From an uncultured Saprospiraceae bacterium (GTDB lineage Bacteria > Bacteroidota > Bacteroidia > Chitinophagales > Saprospiraceae): DNA of 64,000 bases. The position numbers were made by a program, and so were the translations under genes. Below the pieces are notes generated by a model, which saw only the letters and a list, made by a program, of their open reading frames with translations, had not been told where the DNA came from and did no database searches. The stretch spans positions 79,812-143,811 of the forward strand of contig CALDEM010000019.1 in the NCBI GenBank assembly GCA_937942435.1. The letters run 5' to 3'. Shown one piece after another: positions 10,359 to 21,527 of this stretch; the stretch's first letter is position 1; each line of letters begins with the position of its first letter.

Positions 10359-11267
10359 ATGTGTGAGAGACTATATGCTGATCTAACCTCCTGTATTGCT
10401 AAGACTACAGTCTTGGTGCTTAGTCTCTTGTTTCCCATATTCTTAATCTGTCAAAAAGAACTCAATCCAAAGTTCACAAAGTTCGAAGGAGATGTTTACG
10501 ATCTACCTTATGATTCGCTTCCTTTGGGCTATAGACCATATGTAGAAGAATTAGAACCGGCGTCTAAATTGAAATGGAAGAAGATCATGGTACGTGTTAG
10601 AAATACATCTCAGCCCTTTATGGACGTCGAGCTGACTAAAGGGTTTGGCATTATCTTTAAAAATCAAATGATGATACCAGAAGATGGCTATTACGAATTT
10701 ATATTGGCCAGTGACGATGGGTCTAAGTTGTGGATAGATGATGAGCTTATTGTAGATAACGATGGGATACATCAGATGAAAGTAGTACGCGATAGTGTCA
10801 ACCTGAAGAGGGGATTATATCCGATTAAGATATGGTACTATCAGGCCCTTCCATCCAAGTATGGATTTATATTTGATAGCCGATATCTCGGCCCTGAAAA
10901 AAAGCAAGATCAACAAATAACTGAGCCAATAGTATGGGATGGAGACATCCTTTTCGAATTTGATCATTATGAGCTCAGCGATAATGGCTTCGCAAAGTTA
11001 GATAGTCTTGTAAGTCTCATCTCTAATAACAAGATAGAAGCAGTCACCATCATGGGACATACAGATGATACAGGTTCCATGGATTATAATTACTCATTGT
11101 CAGAGAAGCGCGCAGAATCTATAAAGAGATATATAGAAAACGCGGCTAGCCAAGTAGAGGTCAGACTAACTGCCATAGGCTATGGAGAAAACCAGCCACG
11201 CGTACCTAATGATTCTCCAATAAACAGAGCCAAGAATAGAAGGGTAGAGCTGCTGTTGAATCAATGA
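10359..11267 (+). CDS. PA14 domain plus OmpA-family C-terminal domain protein
   Basis: PA14-like 'DGYYEFILASDDGSKLWIDDELIVDNDG...GLYPIKIWYYQ'; OmpA 'GHTDDTGSMDYNYSLSEKRAESIKRYI...GYGENQPRVPNDSPINRAKNRRVELLL'. Confidence 0.85.
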   Translation: MCERLYADLTSCIAKTTVLVLSLLFPIFLICQKELNPKFTKFEGDVYDLPYDSLPLGYRPYVEELEPASKLKWKKIMVRVRNTSQPFMDVELTKGFGIIFKNQMMIPEDGYYEFILASDDGSKLWIDDELIVDNDGIHQMKVVRDSVNLKRGLYPIKIWYYQALPSKYGFIFDSRYLGPEKKQDQQITEPIVWDGDILFEFDHYELSDNGFAKLDSLVSLISNNKIEAVTIMGHTDDTGSMDYNYSLSEKRAESIKRYIENAASQVEVRLTAIGYGENQPRVPNDSPINRAKNRRVELLLNQ

Positions 11268-11299
11268 TGATAATTACTTTCTTCTAATTCAACGCTTAT

Positions 11300-11787
11300 C
11301 TTGACGGTGCTTTATGCACACTGCAGTTATAAAGGTTGGAGTAAAAATTGTAGTACAGTGTTCTTTGTTTTGTGTGACAATGGATGATTTATAGGGGGCT
11401 GCCTTAGTCGCACGAGCTAAAAAATCACGTGGTTAATGCGCTCACTTCCTCAGCAGTTTGATAAAGTGTAATTGCTAAACAAAACCTATACTTTGGTGCT
11501 GAGGTTATAAATCAGATGATTTTGCTCAACTTTTTTAAAAGAACAAATAATTTCAATTATTTATTCTTTAATAAAGTATTAGGTTTTTAAAAGGTAGACG
11601 GCGTTCTTTTTGCTGACTGCAATCGTGATGTTAGCAAATAAGAGGTCTGGAGAACTTTATTTCGAGAGTGTGTTAATCCTATTTCTATTTAAGGTTCTTC
11701 ATTTATGCTCGATGATGTAATTGCGCTTGACAGGATGCTTTATGTCACTACAATTGCAATTGAAAAAAGAAGGAGATCTGGAGATCT
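11300..11787. repeat. Three degenerate direct repeats in a non-coding convergent intergenic region (units about 11300-11341, 11594-11655, 11726-11787)
   Basis: Aligned by eye: cttgACGGTGCTTTATGCACACTGCAG...AAAGGTTGGAG / gtagACGGCGTTCTTTTTGCTGACTGCAAT...AGAGGTCTGGAGAAC / cttgACAGGATGCTTTATGTCACTACAAT...GGAGATCTGGAGATC. Confidence 0.45.
11448..11504. repeat. Imperfect inverted repeat, possible RNA stem
   Basis: CCTCAGCA (11448-11455) ... TGCTGAGG (11497-11504), with inner AAAGTGTA/TATACTTT near-complementarity. Confidence 0.45.
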
Positions 11788-11863
11788 GTAGATCGGCATT
11801 TTAATTACAGGATCATTCCAATCTGATTCTGGTTTTTGACCGCTTGCTCCATAGCCTAATCAA

Positions 11864-12814
11864 TCAACGATTATACTTGAATATCTTAGCAACTCCATAC
11901 TTGCCTTCATTACTGATATAGAGATTGTAATCACTGTCAAACACAATACCTTCAGGTTGTCTATGTAGCTCTTCATCCAAGAAGTCCAAAGATTTCACAT
12001 TTGCTTCACGATCGATTACGACCATTGTTTTACCAACACTTGATAGCAAATAATATGAGCTGTCATGATTGTTGTAAGCTATTGCTGATGGAGCAAATGA
12101 CTTAAGCCGCTTTTTATAATCTTTGATCATTGCTTCTTCAAGATTAGAAGAAGAAAGTTGTGTGTTACAATATTGTAGGAGTGTGCTATCAGCGATAACG
12201 AGTAGCGGCTCTTCTTTAAATTGTTGAGCGACAACGTCAAATCCATAGACAACTTTTGTCTTTTTTAGTTTTTGCTTGGACTTGATGCTTGGCTTTCCTT
12301 TACAGGCTAAGAGTAGCATGGAGTTAGCGGCATCATAACCTAATCCTTCGATATCATTTGCACCTTTGAGTCTTGTAGGTATGACATTAGATTGGCTGTC
12401 AGATAGTATCTGATGAAGTGTTCCATTGCTCTCGACTACATACAACATGTCCCCGACCACTTCTATGCCCTCATAGTCTCCTTTATCTCCAAATGATTGA
12501 GTAGATATAACTTCTCCAGTGTTTATGTCAAGAGTATAACTTACACCCATTTCGTCATTGATAGCGATTAACTCCTTCTTAGTTTCGTGATATGCCAGTC
12601 CGGATATTTCTTTCAATTTGGATGTTAATGACCATACCTTATCAGGTGCGTTGATACTATATGAAGATCGAGAAGGAGATATTTCCTTAGCTGCTTCAGC
12701 TGTGGCAATGGCTGATTCTTTCTTGGTAGCATCGCAACTGCTGAGGGTATTTAAAAAGAATAGTGCTATCAACCACATAGTTAAACTTTGCATGACTTTA
12801 TTTTCTGATTGCAT
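11864..12814 (-). CDS. SdiA-regulated-domain-like lipoprotein (YjiK-like beta-propeller)
   Basis: Lipobox [30 protein letters not shown]...[24 protein letters not shown]...[20 protein letters not shown]. Downstream Met codons would remove the 17 bp overlap with the next gene. Confidence 0.78.
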   Translation of the reverse strand: MQSENKVMQSLTMWLIALFFLNTLSSCDATKKESAIATAEAAKEISPSRSSYSINAPDKVWSLTSKLKEISGLAYHETKKELIAINDEMGVSYTLDINTGEVISTQSFGDKGDYEGIEVVGDMLYVVESNGTLHQILSDSQSNVIPTRLKGANDIEGLGYDAANSMLLLACKGKPSIKSKQKLKKTKVVYGFDVVAQQFKEEPLLVIADSTLLQYCNTQLSSSNLEEAMIKDYKKRLKSFAPSAIAYNNHDSSYYLLSSVGKTMVVIDREANVKSLDFLDEELHRQPEGIVFDSDYNLYISNEGKYGVAKIFKYNR

Positions 12815-13955
12815 GAGCTAATGGAGTGAGTGGTGGTCTTAAAGGTATGCGATTTTGAACGATTGGCATAGAACATGTCTTCAGACGTGGCAATACATAC
12901 TGGGCGAAGAGCTCACACTCGTCCTTGTGAGGGTAGCCAGAAAAGATAAATGACCTGATACCCATATCCATATATCGATTGATCTTTTTAACTATCTGAT
13001 CTGGATCGCCAACTAGAGCAGCGCCACATCCAGACCGAGCTCTTCCGATACCTGTCCACAGATGATCTTCGACAAAACCCTCCTTGTCACTTTCAGATCT
13101 CATCTGACTCTGCCTGGATACACCGAGTGACTTTGCGTCTAAGGCTCTGTTACGTATTTCAGCTCCAGCCTCTTCATCTATCTGTGACATGAGCCTCTTT
13201 GCTGCGGCTCGTGCTTCATCCTCTGTCTCTCGTACGATCACGTGGATCCTTAATCCAAAGTCTACCTTTCGTCCATAAGAAGAAGCCTTCATACTCATTG
13301 TAGTCATTAACTCATGGAGTTTTGATTCTGTCTCTGGCCACATAAGATATACATCACAGTGCTCTGCGCATAGATCAACGCCTGCTGGGGAGTATCCGCC
13401 AAAGTAAAGTAATGGCCCACCATTCTGCTGGTAGGACTTTACAGGTTCGGAACCCAACTGGATATTATAAAAGCTGCCGCTATAGTCTATATGTTCTTGT
13501 GTCCATCCTTGCTTCAATATGTGGATGACTTCTCTCGATCGTTGATATCGATCTTCAGAAGAGAGTTTCGTGCCAGGTAGATCAGAAGAGATGATATTTA
13601 TAGTGAGTCTACCCTTGAGGATATGATCTAACGTGGCGATTGCTCGACCAAGCATCGGTGGGTGTATCTCCCCACATCTGATGGCAGTAAGCAGATTGAT
13701 ATGCTTTGTGAGTGGTGCAACAGCGGAGGCAAATGTCATGGTATCTTGACCTACTTGATATGATGATGGACAGAGTATATTACGATAACCCAGTTTGTCT
13801 GCTGTCAGTAAGATATCGGAGGCATTGGACCAGTTGCTCCTATACTTAGGATCATGGGCTCCCAGATATTGATCATCACCATTGCATATGGGAGCAAACC
13901 ACGATACCTCCGCTGCATCAAGAGATGCCGATCTTATATCTATTTTTTTAATCAT
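12798..13955 (-). CDS. LLM-class flavin-dependent monooxygenase (SsuD/alkanesulfonate monooxygenase-like)
   Basis: [65 protein letters not shown]. Confidence 0.85.
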   Translation of the reverse strand: MIKKIDIRSASLDAAEVSWFAPICNGDDQYLGAHDPKYRSNWSNASDILLTADKLGYRNILCPSSYQVGQDTMTFASAVAPLTKHINLLTAIRCGEIHPPMLGRAIATLDHILKGRLTINIISSDLPGTKLSSEDRYQRSREVIHILKQGWTQEHIDYSGSFYNIQLGSEPVKSYQQNGGPLLYFGGYSPAGVDLCAEHCDVYLMWPETESKLHELMTTMSMKASSYGRKVDFGLRIHVIVRETEDEARAAAKRLMSQIDEEAGAEIRNRALDAKSLGVSRQSQMRSESDKEGFVEDHLWTGIGRARSGCGAALVGDPDQIVKKINRYMDMGIRSFIFSGYPHKDECELFAQYVLPRLKTCSMPIVQNRIPLRPPLTPLAHAIRK

Positions 13956-14143
13956 ACTTTGTTCAGATCTTTACTCATACCACACAACCGAAATGTTCAC
14001 CTAAGCTGGAAGAAGAACAATTTATTCAATCTTACTTAACAAAGCCTCGATAAAGTGAACAATTAGATGGATATTTGAGTGTCGTTGTGAGATTATACCT
14101 TTCTAAAGAGGTTCTTAAAAACTATTTGCATAATTAATTTGGA

Positions 14144-14164
14144 TCTTAAGTCTAACCCTTAAGA
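14144..14164. promoter_or_regulatory. Short inverted repeat immediately upstream of glpD
   Basis: TCTTAAG(14144-14150)-tctaacc-CTTAAGA(14158-14164), 11 bp before the ATG. Confidence 0.35.
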
Positions 14165-14175
14165 AAGAACAACTT

Positions 14176-15873
14176 ATGAATAAAATCGTTTCTCTCTCAT
14201 CATTTGATCGCCAAAAACGAAAAGAGCAGATAGCTAGTGAAAGGTATGATCTTTTAGTTATCGGCGGTGGTGCTACCGGATGTGGGATAGCTTTGGATGC
14301 AGCGGCAAGAGGATTAAAAACAGCTTTAGTAGAAAAGCGAGATTTTGCTTCCGGGACTAGTTCAAAATCGACTAAGCTCATTCATGGCGGGCTTCGCTAT
14401 CTAAAGCAACTCGACATCGCCTTGGTAAGAGAGTCTGGTACAGAAAGAGCTATTGTCAACAAGTTAGCTCCTCATCTATGTCTTCCTGAGAAGATGCTCC
14501 TACCGATTATCGTCGACGGTACTTTTGGCAAGTATTCAACTTCTCTAGGACTCTGGGTCTACGACAAGTTAGCAGGTGTCGATAAAGAAGATAGCCGAGT
14601 GATGCTTTCTAAAAAGCAAGCGCAGACTAAGGAGCCTCTATTGGATCCGACAACCTTAAAAGGTGCCGGATATTATGCAGAGTATAGAACTGATGATGCT
14701 AGACTGACGATAGAGTTGATTAAAAAAGCGGCTTCATTGGGAGCCCTTCCGATCAATTATCTGGAGGTAACGGACTTCGTTTACGACGGGGATCGCATAT
14801 GCGGAGTAACTTGTAAGGATCTATTAGATCAGAGTGAGGTTAAGATTAAAGCGAAGCAGGTCGTCTCAGCAGGAGGCCCGTGGGTAGACAAGTTGAGAGC
14901 GATCAATGATTCTATAACCAATAAGAGATTGCAGTTGACCAAAGGTGTGCACATAGTAGTGCCATTTGATAGATTACCGCTGAAGCAGTCGGTTTACTTT
15001 GATGTGCCTGATGGTCGCATGATATTCTCCATACCACGAGGCAAGGTCACTTACATAGGGACAACGGATACGGTTTATACCGGTTCGTTAGATCGAGTAG
15101 TGGCAACTGAGAAAGATCGAGATTACTTACTTCACGCAGTCAACAACACCTTCCCAACTATTACGCTGACCAAGTATGATATCATCAGTAATTGGGCTGG
15201 ACTGAGACCGCTGATTCATGAAGATGGCAAGTCTCCTTCTGAGTTAAGTAGGAAAGATGAGATATTTGAGGCTCCCGATGGTCTCGTGTCGATAGCTGGA
15301 GGTAAGTTGACGGGTTATCGTAAGATGGCAGAACGTATCGTAGATAAGGTGACCAGCAAGTTATCTAAAGATTCAGGTGCAACTTTTGGTAAGTCTACCA
15401 CTAAAAAGATAGCCTTAACGCCAGAGCCATTGCAGGATAACAAAGCAGTAAGAGCATATATTAGCGAAGTGTCAAGTATGTGCAAGGATGTAGGTATTGA
15501 TCCATACTATGGGTGGTATCTCGTTACTAACTATGGCCGTCAAGCGGCAAATATCATGACTGCATTACCTAATTATAAGTCGGAGGATCAAGAGGTCAAC
15601 ATAGCTTTATCAGAACTTGATTTTTGTCTTGAGCATGAGATGGTACAAAGAGCAGAGGACTTCTTTATCAGACGCACAGGGAGGTTGTACTTTGATATTC
15701 TGAGTATTGAAAAGATTAAAGAGGCTGTGATCACGAGGCTAGCAGAATCTCTTGAGTGGTCTGCTGATAGATTAAAAAAAGAACGCGAGATTATGGACGC
15801 TTTGATCCATGATGCTACTCATTATTATGAAAGCGAAGAGGTGCCAGCATTGGCGCATGATGTGGTTGCGTGA
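14176..15873 (+). CDS. glpD: Glycerol-3-phosphate dehydrogenase
   Basis: DLLVIGGGATGCGIALDAAARGLKTALVEKRDFASGTSSKSTKLIHGGLRYL; full-length GlpD. Confidence 0.95.
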   Translation: MNKIVSLSSFDRQKRKEQIASERYDLLVIGGGATGCGIALDAAARGLKTALVEKRDFASGTSSKSTKLIHGGLRYLKQLDIALVRESGTERAIVNKLAPHLCLPEKMLLPIIVDGTFGKYSTSLGLWVYDKLAGVDKEDSRVMLSKKQAQTKEPLLDPTTLKGAGYYAEYRTDDARLTIELIKKAASLGALPINYLEVTDFVYDGDRICGVTCKDLLDQSEVKIKAKQVVSAGGPWVDKLRAINDSITNKRLQLTKGVHIVVPFDRLPLKQSVYFDVPDGRMIFSIPRGKVTYIGTTDTVYTGSLDRVVATEKDRDYLLHAVNNTFPTITLTKYDIISNWAGLRPLIHEDGKSPSELSRKDEIFEAPDGLVSIAGGKLTGYRKMAERIVDKVTSKLSKDSGATFGKSTTKKIALTPEPLQDNKAVRAYISEVSSMCKDVGIDPYYGWYLVTNYGRQAANIMTALPNYKSEDQEVNIALSELDFCLEHEMVQRAEDFFIRRTGRLYFDILSIEKIKEAVITRLAESLEWSADRLKKEREIMDALIHDATHYYESEEVPALAHDVVA

Positions 15874-15982
15874 GGTCGATTTTTATAAAAACGGATTTAA
15901 GTTCTCATCTATATGTATTGGAGATAGATGTCATGATCAACAACTAGTCGGGTACTATGCAAGATGACTTTTAGGAAATCCA

Positions 15983-16320
15983 TCAGATCAATCTCCAAGC
16001 CTTTCGAGCCTTACGGCTGAGCATCTTATTTGCCTCTATTGCCAATGAATTTTTCCTTTTCAGGTTTATAGTTTAACTTTTTTCCAAGTCTCCAAGAGAT
16101 CAGGCCAAGATGTATAGGAAGGGGTATCTCACGGGCATATTCTAAAATTTGATTCTCGTTGTGTGCGTGATTTAGCAGCATCTACAAAGTTCTGTTGATG
16201 ACCAGGAGACCACGGTATTATTATTGGCATAGCCACATATTAATCTTGCTTTTTCTCCTAAAATCTCCAATGAGCGAATGGGCAACTCGACTCATTATTG
16301 GGTTGCAATGGTGATACCGG
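15983..16320 (-). pseudogene. Decayed C-terminal remnant of a Gfo/Idh/MocA family oxidoreductase
   Basis: Reverse strand in shifting frames: ELPIRSLEILGEKARLICGYANNNTVV / PGHQQNFVDAAKSRTQRESNF / EYAREIPLPIHLGLISWRLGKKLNYKPEKEKFIGN / NKMLSRKARKAWRLI-stop; collinear with the family C-terminus, broken by frameshifts and stops. Confidence 0.75.
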
Positions 16321-16497
16321 TAAAGCTAGATACTAGGCACAATTATGAAATGGACAGAATGATCAGTATGACAGATTGCAGCGGATATAGATCTGTTGGC
16401 CAACTTGTTTACGTGCAAGAAAGAAGTACTTCGTTTGCATAACTACTCTAAGATATTGACTACTTTGGTCTTGTTATTTTTCACAATTTCTAATTGA

Positions 16498-18015
<1,518 letters not shown>

Positions 18016-18019
18016 ACTT

Positions 18020-18655
18020 ATGTTTTCTATACTGATTAAGATTATAAAATGGTTGTTGGTTTTGATACTGCCATTTGTTGTTTTAGTCAGAGGTGCGATT
18101 TATTTTCATGCAGAGATTGGGTATGGGCCATGGTTGTCGATGGCAGCTGGTGTCATAATAACTGTTGTGTTGCTAGTGCTCTATATGACTGTCATCCATG
18201 GTATGTTTTCAAGTACATTAGGTGGTATAAAAGCATTTAAGACTCGTGGTTACGTAGCGGCCTTTGTGTTATTGGGTTTTGTAGCCCAAGGCGTGTTTTT
18301 TATATCTTCTAACAACTTGAAAAGCGAGTCTCTTTCTAAAGAACTAAGATCGTTACATCCGATAGTAAGGATAGCTGTGAGCATAGTCACCATCATAGAT
18401 GATGATCTGATTGTCACTGATGCTACAAGACAGAGCAGTGATTATGAACGAATGGGATTGCCGGTCAATGAAAGATCTCTGCACTATCCTCAGAAAGATG
18501 GATATGCGTATGCTGTAGATATGAGGACCAAGCATCGTTCTTCATTTAGGAATTTCTTGCTTCAGAATTATTTTAGATTGATGGGATTTAAAACCTTACA
18601 GCATTCGGGTACGGCACCGCATCTCCATATATCATTAAAAAAGTCAAAAGTCTAA
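18020..18655 (+). CDS. Membrane protein with C-terminal His/Asp-containing domain (M15/DUF5715-like by motif)
   Basis: Three N-terminal TM segments; C-terminus 'SLHYPQKDGYAYAVDM...LMGFKTLQHSGTAPHLHISL'. Confidence 0.5.
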   Translation: MFSILIKIIKWLLVLILPFVVLVRGAIYFHAEIGYGPWLSMAAGVIITVVLLVLYMTVIHGMFSSTLGGIKAFKTRGYVAAFVLLGFVAQGVFFISSNNLKSESLSKELRSLHPIVRIAVSIVTIIDDDLIVTDATRQSSDYERMGLPVNERSLHYPQKDGYAYAVDMRTKHRSSFRNFLLQNYFRLMGFKTLQHSGTAPHLHISLKKSKV

Positions 18656-18685
18656 ATCGAAAGATTCATCTAACAAAACATAGTT

Positions 18686-19057
18686 ATGCCAAATCCCCCA
18701 CATTATAGCCCAGTTATAAAAAGCGGTGATCTAATTATCACATCAGGTCAACTACCGATTATAAATAGAGAGACTAAAGAAGTGCCTGCTGGTATAGCAG
18801 CGCAAACGCAAGTAGTCTTACAGAAAGTAGAAGAGATCATGAAGCAATATGGATTGACCAAAAGGCATATTATAAAAACGACAGCCTTTATCACCGACAT
18901 TGCTTATTGGGATATAGTTAATGATGTCTATGCTTCTTTTTTTGGAGTAGAGTACAAGCCTGCAAGAAGTATACTTCCTATAAATGCCCTTCATTATGGT
19001 TGCTTGATAGAGTTAGAGGCCATAGGCTCTTTTACGCTCCCAGAGACAAATGTATAG
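18686..19057 (+). CDS. RidA family protein
   Basis: HYSPVIKSGDLIITSGQLPI...VLQKVEEIMKQYGL...ARSILPINALHYGCLIELEAIGSF. Confidence 0.88.
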   Translation: MPNPPHYSPVIKSGDLIITSGQLPIINRETKEVPAGIAAQTQVVLQKVEEIMKQYGLTKRHIIKTTAFITDIAYWDIVNDVYASFFGVEYKPARSILPINALHYGCLIELEAIGSFTLPETNV

Positions 19058-19121
19058 TCCTACATACTTGGTGCTTTGCATTTTATAATGGCCATGTTAA
19101 TTAACTTTTCAAGTAATTAAG

Positions 19122-19166
19122 AAGAGTGAATTCTTATTTCAGGAGACACTGAAACAGCACTCTTTT
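19122..19166 (+). terminator. Nested stem-loop, candidate terminator after ridA or 5' structure of yebC
   Basis: AAGAGTG...TTTCAG-gagaca-CTGAAA...CACTCTT followed by TT. Confidence 0.4.
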
Positions 19167-19212
19167 GAGAGATTCGCTAAAAGTCCTTTAATTTGCAGGC
19201 AGAAAGAATGCT

Positions 19213-19935
19213 ATGGGAAGAATATTTGAAGTAAGGAAGTCATCCATGTTTGCTCGTTATGACCGTATGGCGAAGCAGTTTTCACGTATCGGCAAAGATA
19301 TCGCTATAGCAGTCAAAGCGGGAGGAGGAGATCCCGACAACAATCCAGCGCTAAGAAGAGCCATGCAAAACGCCAAGGGCGTTAACATGCCTAAGGATAA
19401 GGTTGAGGCTGCGATAAAAAGGGCCTTAGGAAAGGACAAAACAGATTACGAAGAGTTATTGTATGAAGGATATGCACCTCATGGTGTGGCGATCATAGCT
19501 GAGACGGCTACAGATAACCCCATTAGAACTGTTGCTAAGGTGAGAGCTGTCTTTAACAAGTATGAGGGAAGTCTAGGGACAAGTGGTTCCGTGAGCTTCC
19601 AGTTTAAGCATATGGGGGTGTTTAAGTTAAACCCGGAAGGATTAGATGCTGAAGAGTTAGAACTTGAGTTGATAGATTTTGGTTTAGAAGAGATGGGAGA
19701 GGGCACAGATGACAATGACAACCCTGTTTTGATATTAAGAGTGCCATTTGGAGAATTTGGTAATATGCAAAGAGGACTTGAAGAAAAGGGTATAGAGCCT
19801 AAAGCTTCAGAACTGGAGTGGATACCACTTAATATGGTCGAGTTAAGCAGCGATCAAGAAGAAGATGTACTCAAGTTAATTGGAAAAATGGAAGAAGAGG
19901 ACGATGTCCAAAAGGTGTTTCACAATTTAAAATAG
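19213..19935 (+). CDS. yebC: YebC/PmpR family transcriptional/translation regulator
   Basis: MGRIFEVRKSSMFARYDRMAKQFSRIGKDIAIAVKAGGGDPDNNPALRRAMQNAKGVNMPKDKVEAAIKRA. Confidence 0.94.
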   Translation: MGRIFEVRKSSMFARYDRMAKQFSRIGKDIAIAVKAGGGDPDNNPALRRAMQNAKGVNMPKDKVEAAIKRALGKDKTDYEELLYEGYAPHGVAIIAETATDNPIRTVAKVRAVFNKYEGSLGTSGSVSFQFKHMGVFKLNPEGLDAEELELELIDFGLEEMGEGTDDNDNPVLILRVPFGEFGNMQRGLEEKGIEPKASELEWIPLNMVELSSDQEEDVLKLIGKMEEEDDVQKVFHNLK

Positions 19936-19967
19936 AGACTCTAATTATAATTTTCAAATTAGACAAC

Positions 19968-21518
19968 TCATTGCCTTGAAGCACTAGCATTAACATCACC
20001 CAGCTTATATGCTCTGATGGTATCTAAGCCTTCAGGACTATTGATATCCAATTGAGCCGGAACAAAATTCCAAATAGGACGATCACCAAAACTATCTAAG
20101 TCTTGAAGTATAACCCGCTTCATCACTACTAAGTCAGTCGCTGAAACAGAATTACTATTATTGACATCAGCGATTATAGCTTGCAAGGGATTAGTGAATA
20201 ATCTTCTTCCTAAGACGTGATTCACTGTGAGCACTAAGTCGGTTGATGTTAGTCCTTGCGCTGCTGATGCTTCTTTTGAAAGCGTGATGACTTGACTGAG
20301 ATTCTCTAAGTTTAATGAAAAGCGGCCACTGCCACTTGAGGTTGCCATGGAGCTGCCATTTTCATCAAGGAACATAACGTTAGCAACAGGCTGGTTATTA
20401 AAGTCAACGACTACCCCTGCAAAGGTTCTTTCAGAATTACTATCAAAACCATCACAGTTTTCATCTATTTGGTTGTTGGCTATCTCTACGGCTTCAGGGT
20501 TGATAGCTGCATTGTTATCATCACAATCATCATCTGAGTTAAAGCCGTCATTATCCATATCTATCATAACTATGACGCCATCACAATCTTCGTCTATATC
20601 GTTGTTGGGTATCTCGGTAGCACCTGGGAAGACATTAGGATTGTTGTCATCGCAGTCGTCATCCGAGTTAGCGCCGTCATTGTCAACATCGATGATACCT
20701 ATGATGCCATCACAGTTTTCATCGATATCATTATTAAATATCTCAAATGCCCTCGGGCTTATCGAAGAGTCAAAGTCATTGCAATCCTCCTCTACATTAA
20801 ATCCATCCATGTCTTCATCTACCTCTTGAGCTATACCATCACAATCTTCGTCTATGTCATTATTGATGATTTCTTCCATGCCAGGATTGACATTTGGATC
20901 ATTGTCATCACAATCTATGTTGGATGCAAAACCATCCATATCAGCGTCAGTCATCGATACAACAGGCATTGTAAGAGAGGTGAGCAAGACGTCATCTCCT
21001 GACCTTCCACCATTGCCATTGGCGAGCAAAGCAGCTGCGTACATTGTGACGGTATCAGTGCTAAATGCATTTGGCGTACGCCATCTTGCAGTATATGTGA
21101 CTCGATCTGCACCATTAAAATTCTTAGCTGGAGAATGACTCATATATACTCTACCATCTGGAGAACTATCATCTATGGCTACGTCTTCTCCTGGGTCCAA
21201 CCATTCACCGATATTCACCAAGCTTCCATTCTGATTGCCTAAACCAACCATAGAGAAACCACCTCGCACAGGCATGCCTTCAGTTGCTATGACACTAACT
21301 GAGATATCAAAAGTCTGACCTGGGATCAGCGATGAAGGAAATCCATTTATTTCAATTTCTCCTTCATAAAAATCATTGGTGTTATGACAAGCCACTTGAC
21401 CACAGGTACGTTCATCTGGAGCACCTGTTCTACCACTTGGAGCACCTGTTGAAAAAGAAAGTAGTGCGATAATTCCAATTGTACAGCATGAAGAAATTAG
21501 CAATCTTCTGCGATTCAT
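19968..21518 (-). CDS. Secreted protein: reelin/choice-of-anchor-V-like N-terminus, MopE-type metal-binding repeats (x4), dockerin-like C-terminus
   Basis: CGQVACH; repeats 'DxDxDGFxSDDDCDDNNPxVxPGAxEIxNNDIDEDCDG'; C-terminal 'IADVNNSNSVSATDLVVMKRVILQ...YKLGDVNASA'. Confidence 0.8.
   Translation of the reverse strand: MNRRRLLISSCCTIGIIALLSFSTGAPSGRTGAPDERTCGQVACHNTNDFYEGEIEINGFPSSLIPGQTFDISVSVIATEGMPVRGGFSMVGLGNQNGSLVNIGEWLDPGEDVAIDDSSPDGRVYMSHSPAKNFNGADRVTYTARWRTPNAFSTDTVTMYAAALLANGNGGRSGDDVLLTSLTMPVVSMTDADMDGFASNIDCDDNDPNVNPGMEEIINNDIDEDCDGIAQEVDEDMDGFNVEEDCNDFDSSISPRAFEIFNNDIDENCDGIIGIIDVDNDGANSDDDCDDNNPNVFPGATEIPNNDIDEDCDGVIVMIDMDNDGFNSDDDCDDNNAAINPEAVEIANNQIDENCDGFDSNSERTFAGVVVDFNNQPVANVMFLDENGSSMATSSGSGRFSLNLENLSQVITLSKEASAAQGLTSTDLVLTVNHVLGRRLFTNPLQAIIADVNNSNSVSATDLVVMKRVILQDLDSFGDRPIWNFVPAQLDINSPEGLDTIRAYKLGDVNASASRQ
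20440..20960 (-). repeat. Tandem MopE-type coding repeats, roughly 39 aa per unit
   Basis: Four successive [IN]NxIDE[DN]CDG units in the translated protein. Confidence 0.75.
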
Positions 21519-21527
21519 CTCTCTGAT

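Noticed and set aside
11864-12814. Evidence for quorum sensing from the SdiA-regulated domain
   Set aside because: The domain name reflects E. coli regulation only; no LuxR/SdiA-type regulator is visible here.
20440-20960. Regularly spaced repeats suggestive of a CRISPR array
   Set aside because: Period is about 117 bp, the repeats are degenerate and in frame, and they translate to MopE motifs.
20347-21138. Two long plus-strand ORFs (160 aa and 94 aa) rich in Ser/Leu with internal repetition
   Set aside because: They are exact antisense shadows of the Asp/Asn-rich MopE coding repeats; codon bias of GAT/GAC/AAC runs removes antisense stops. No signal peptide or homology-like motif.
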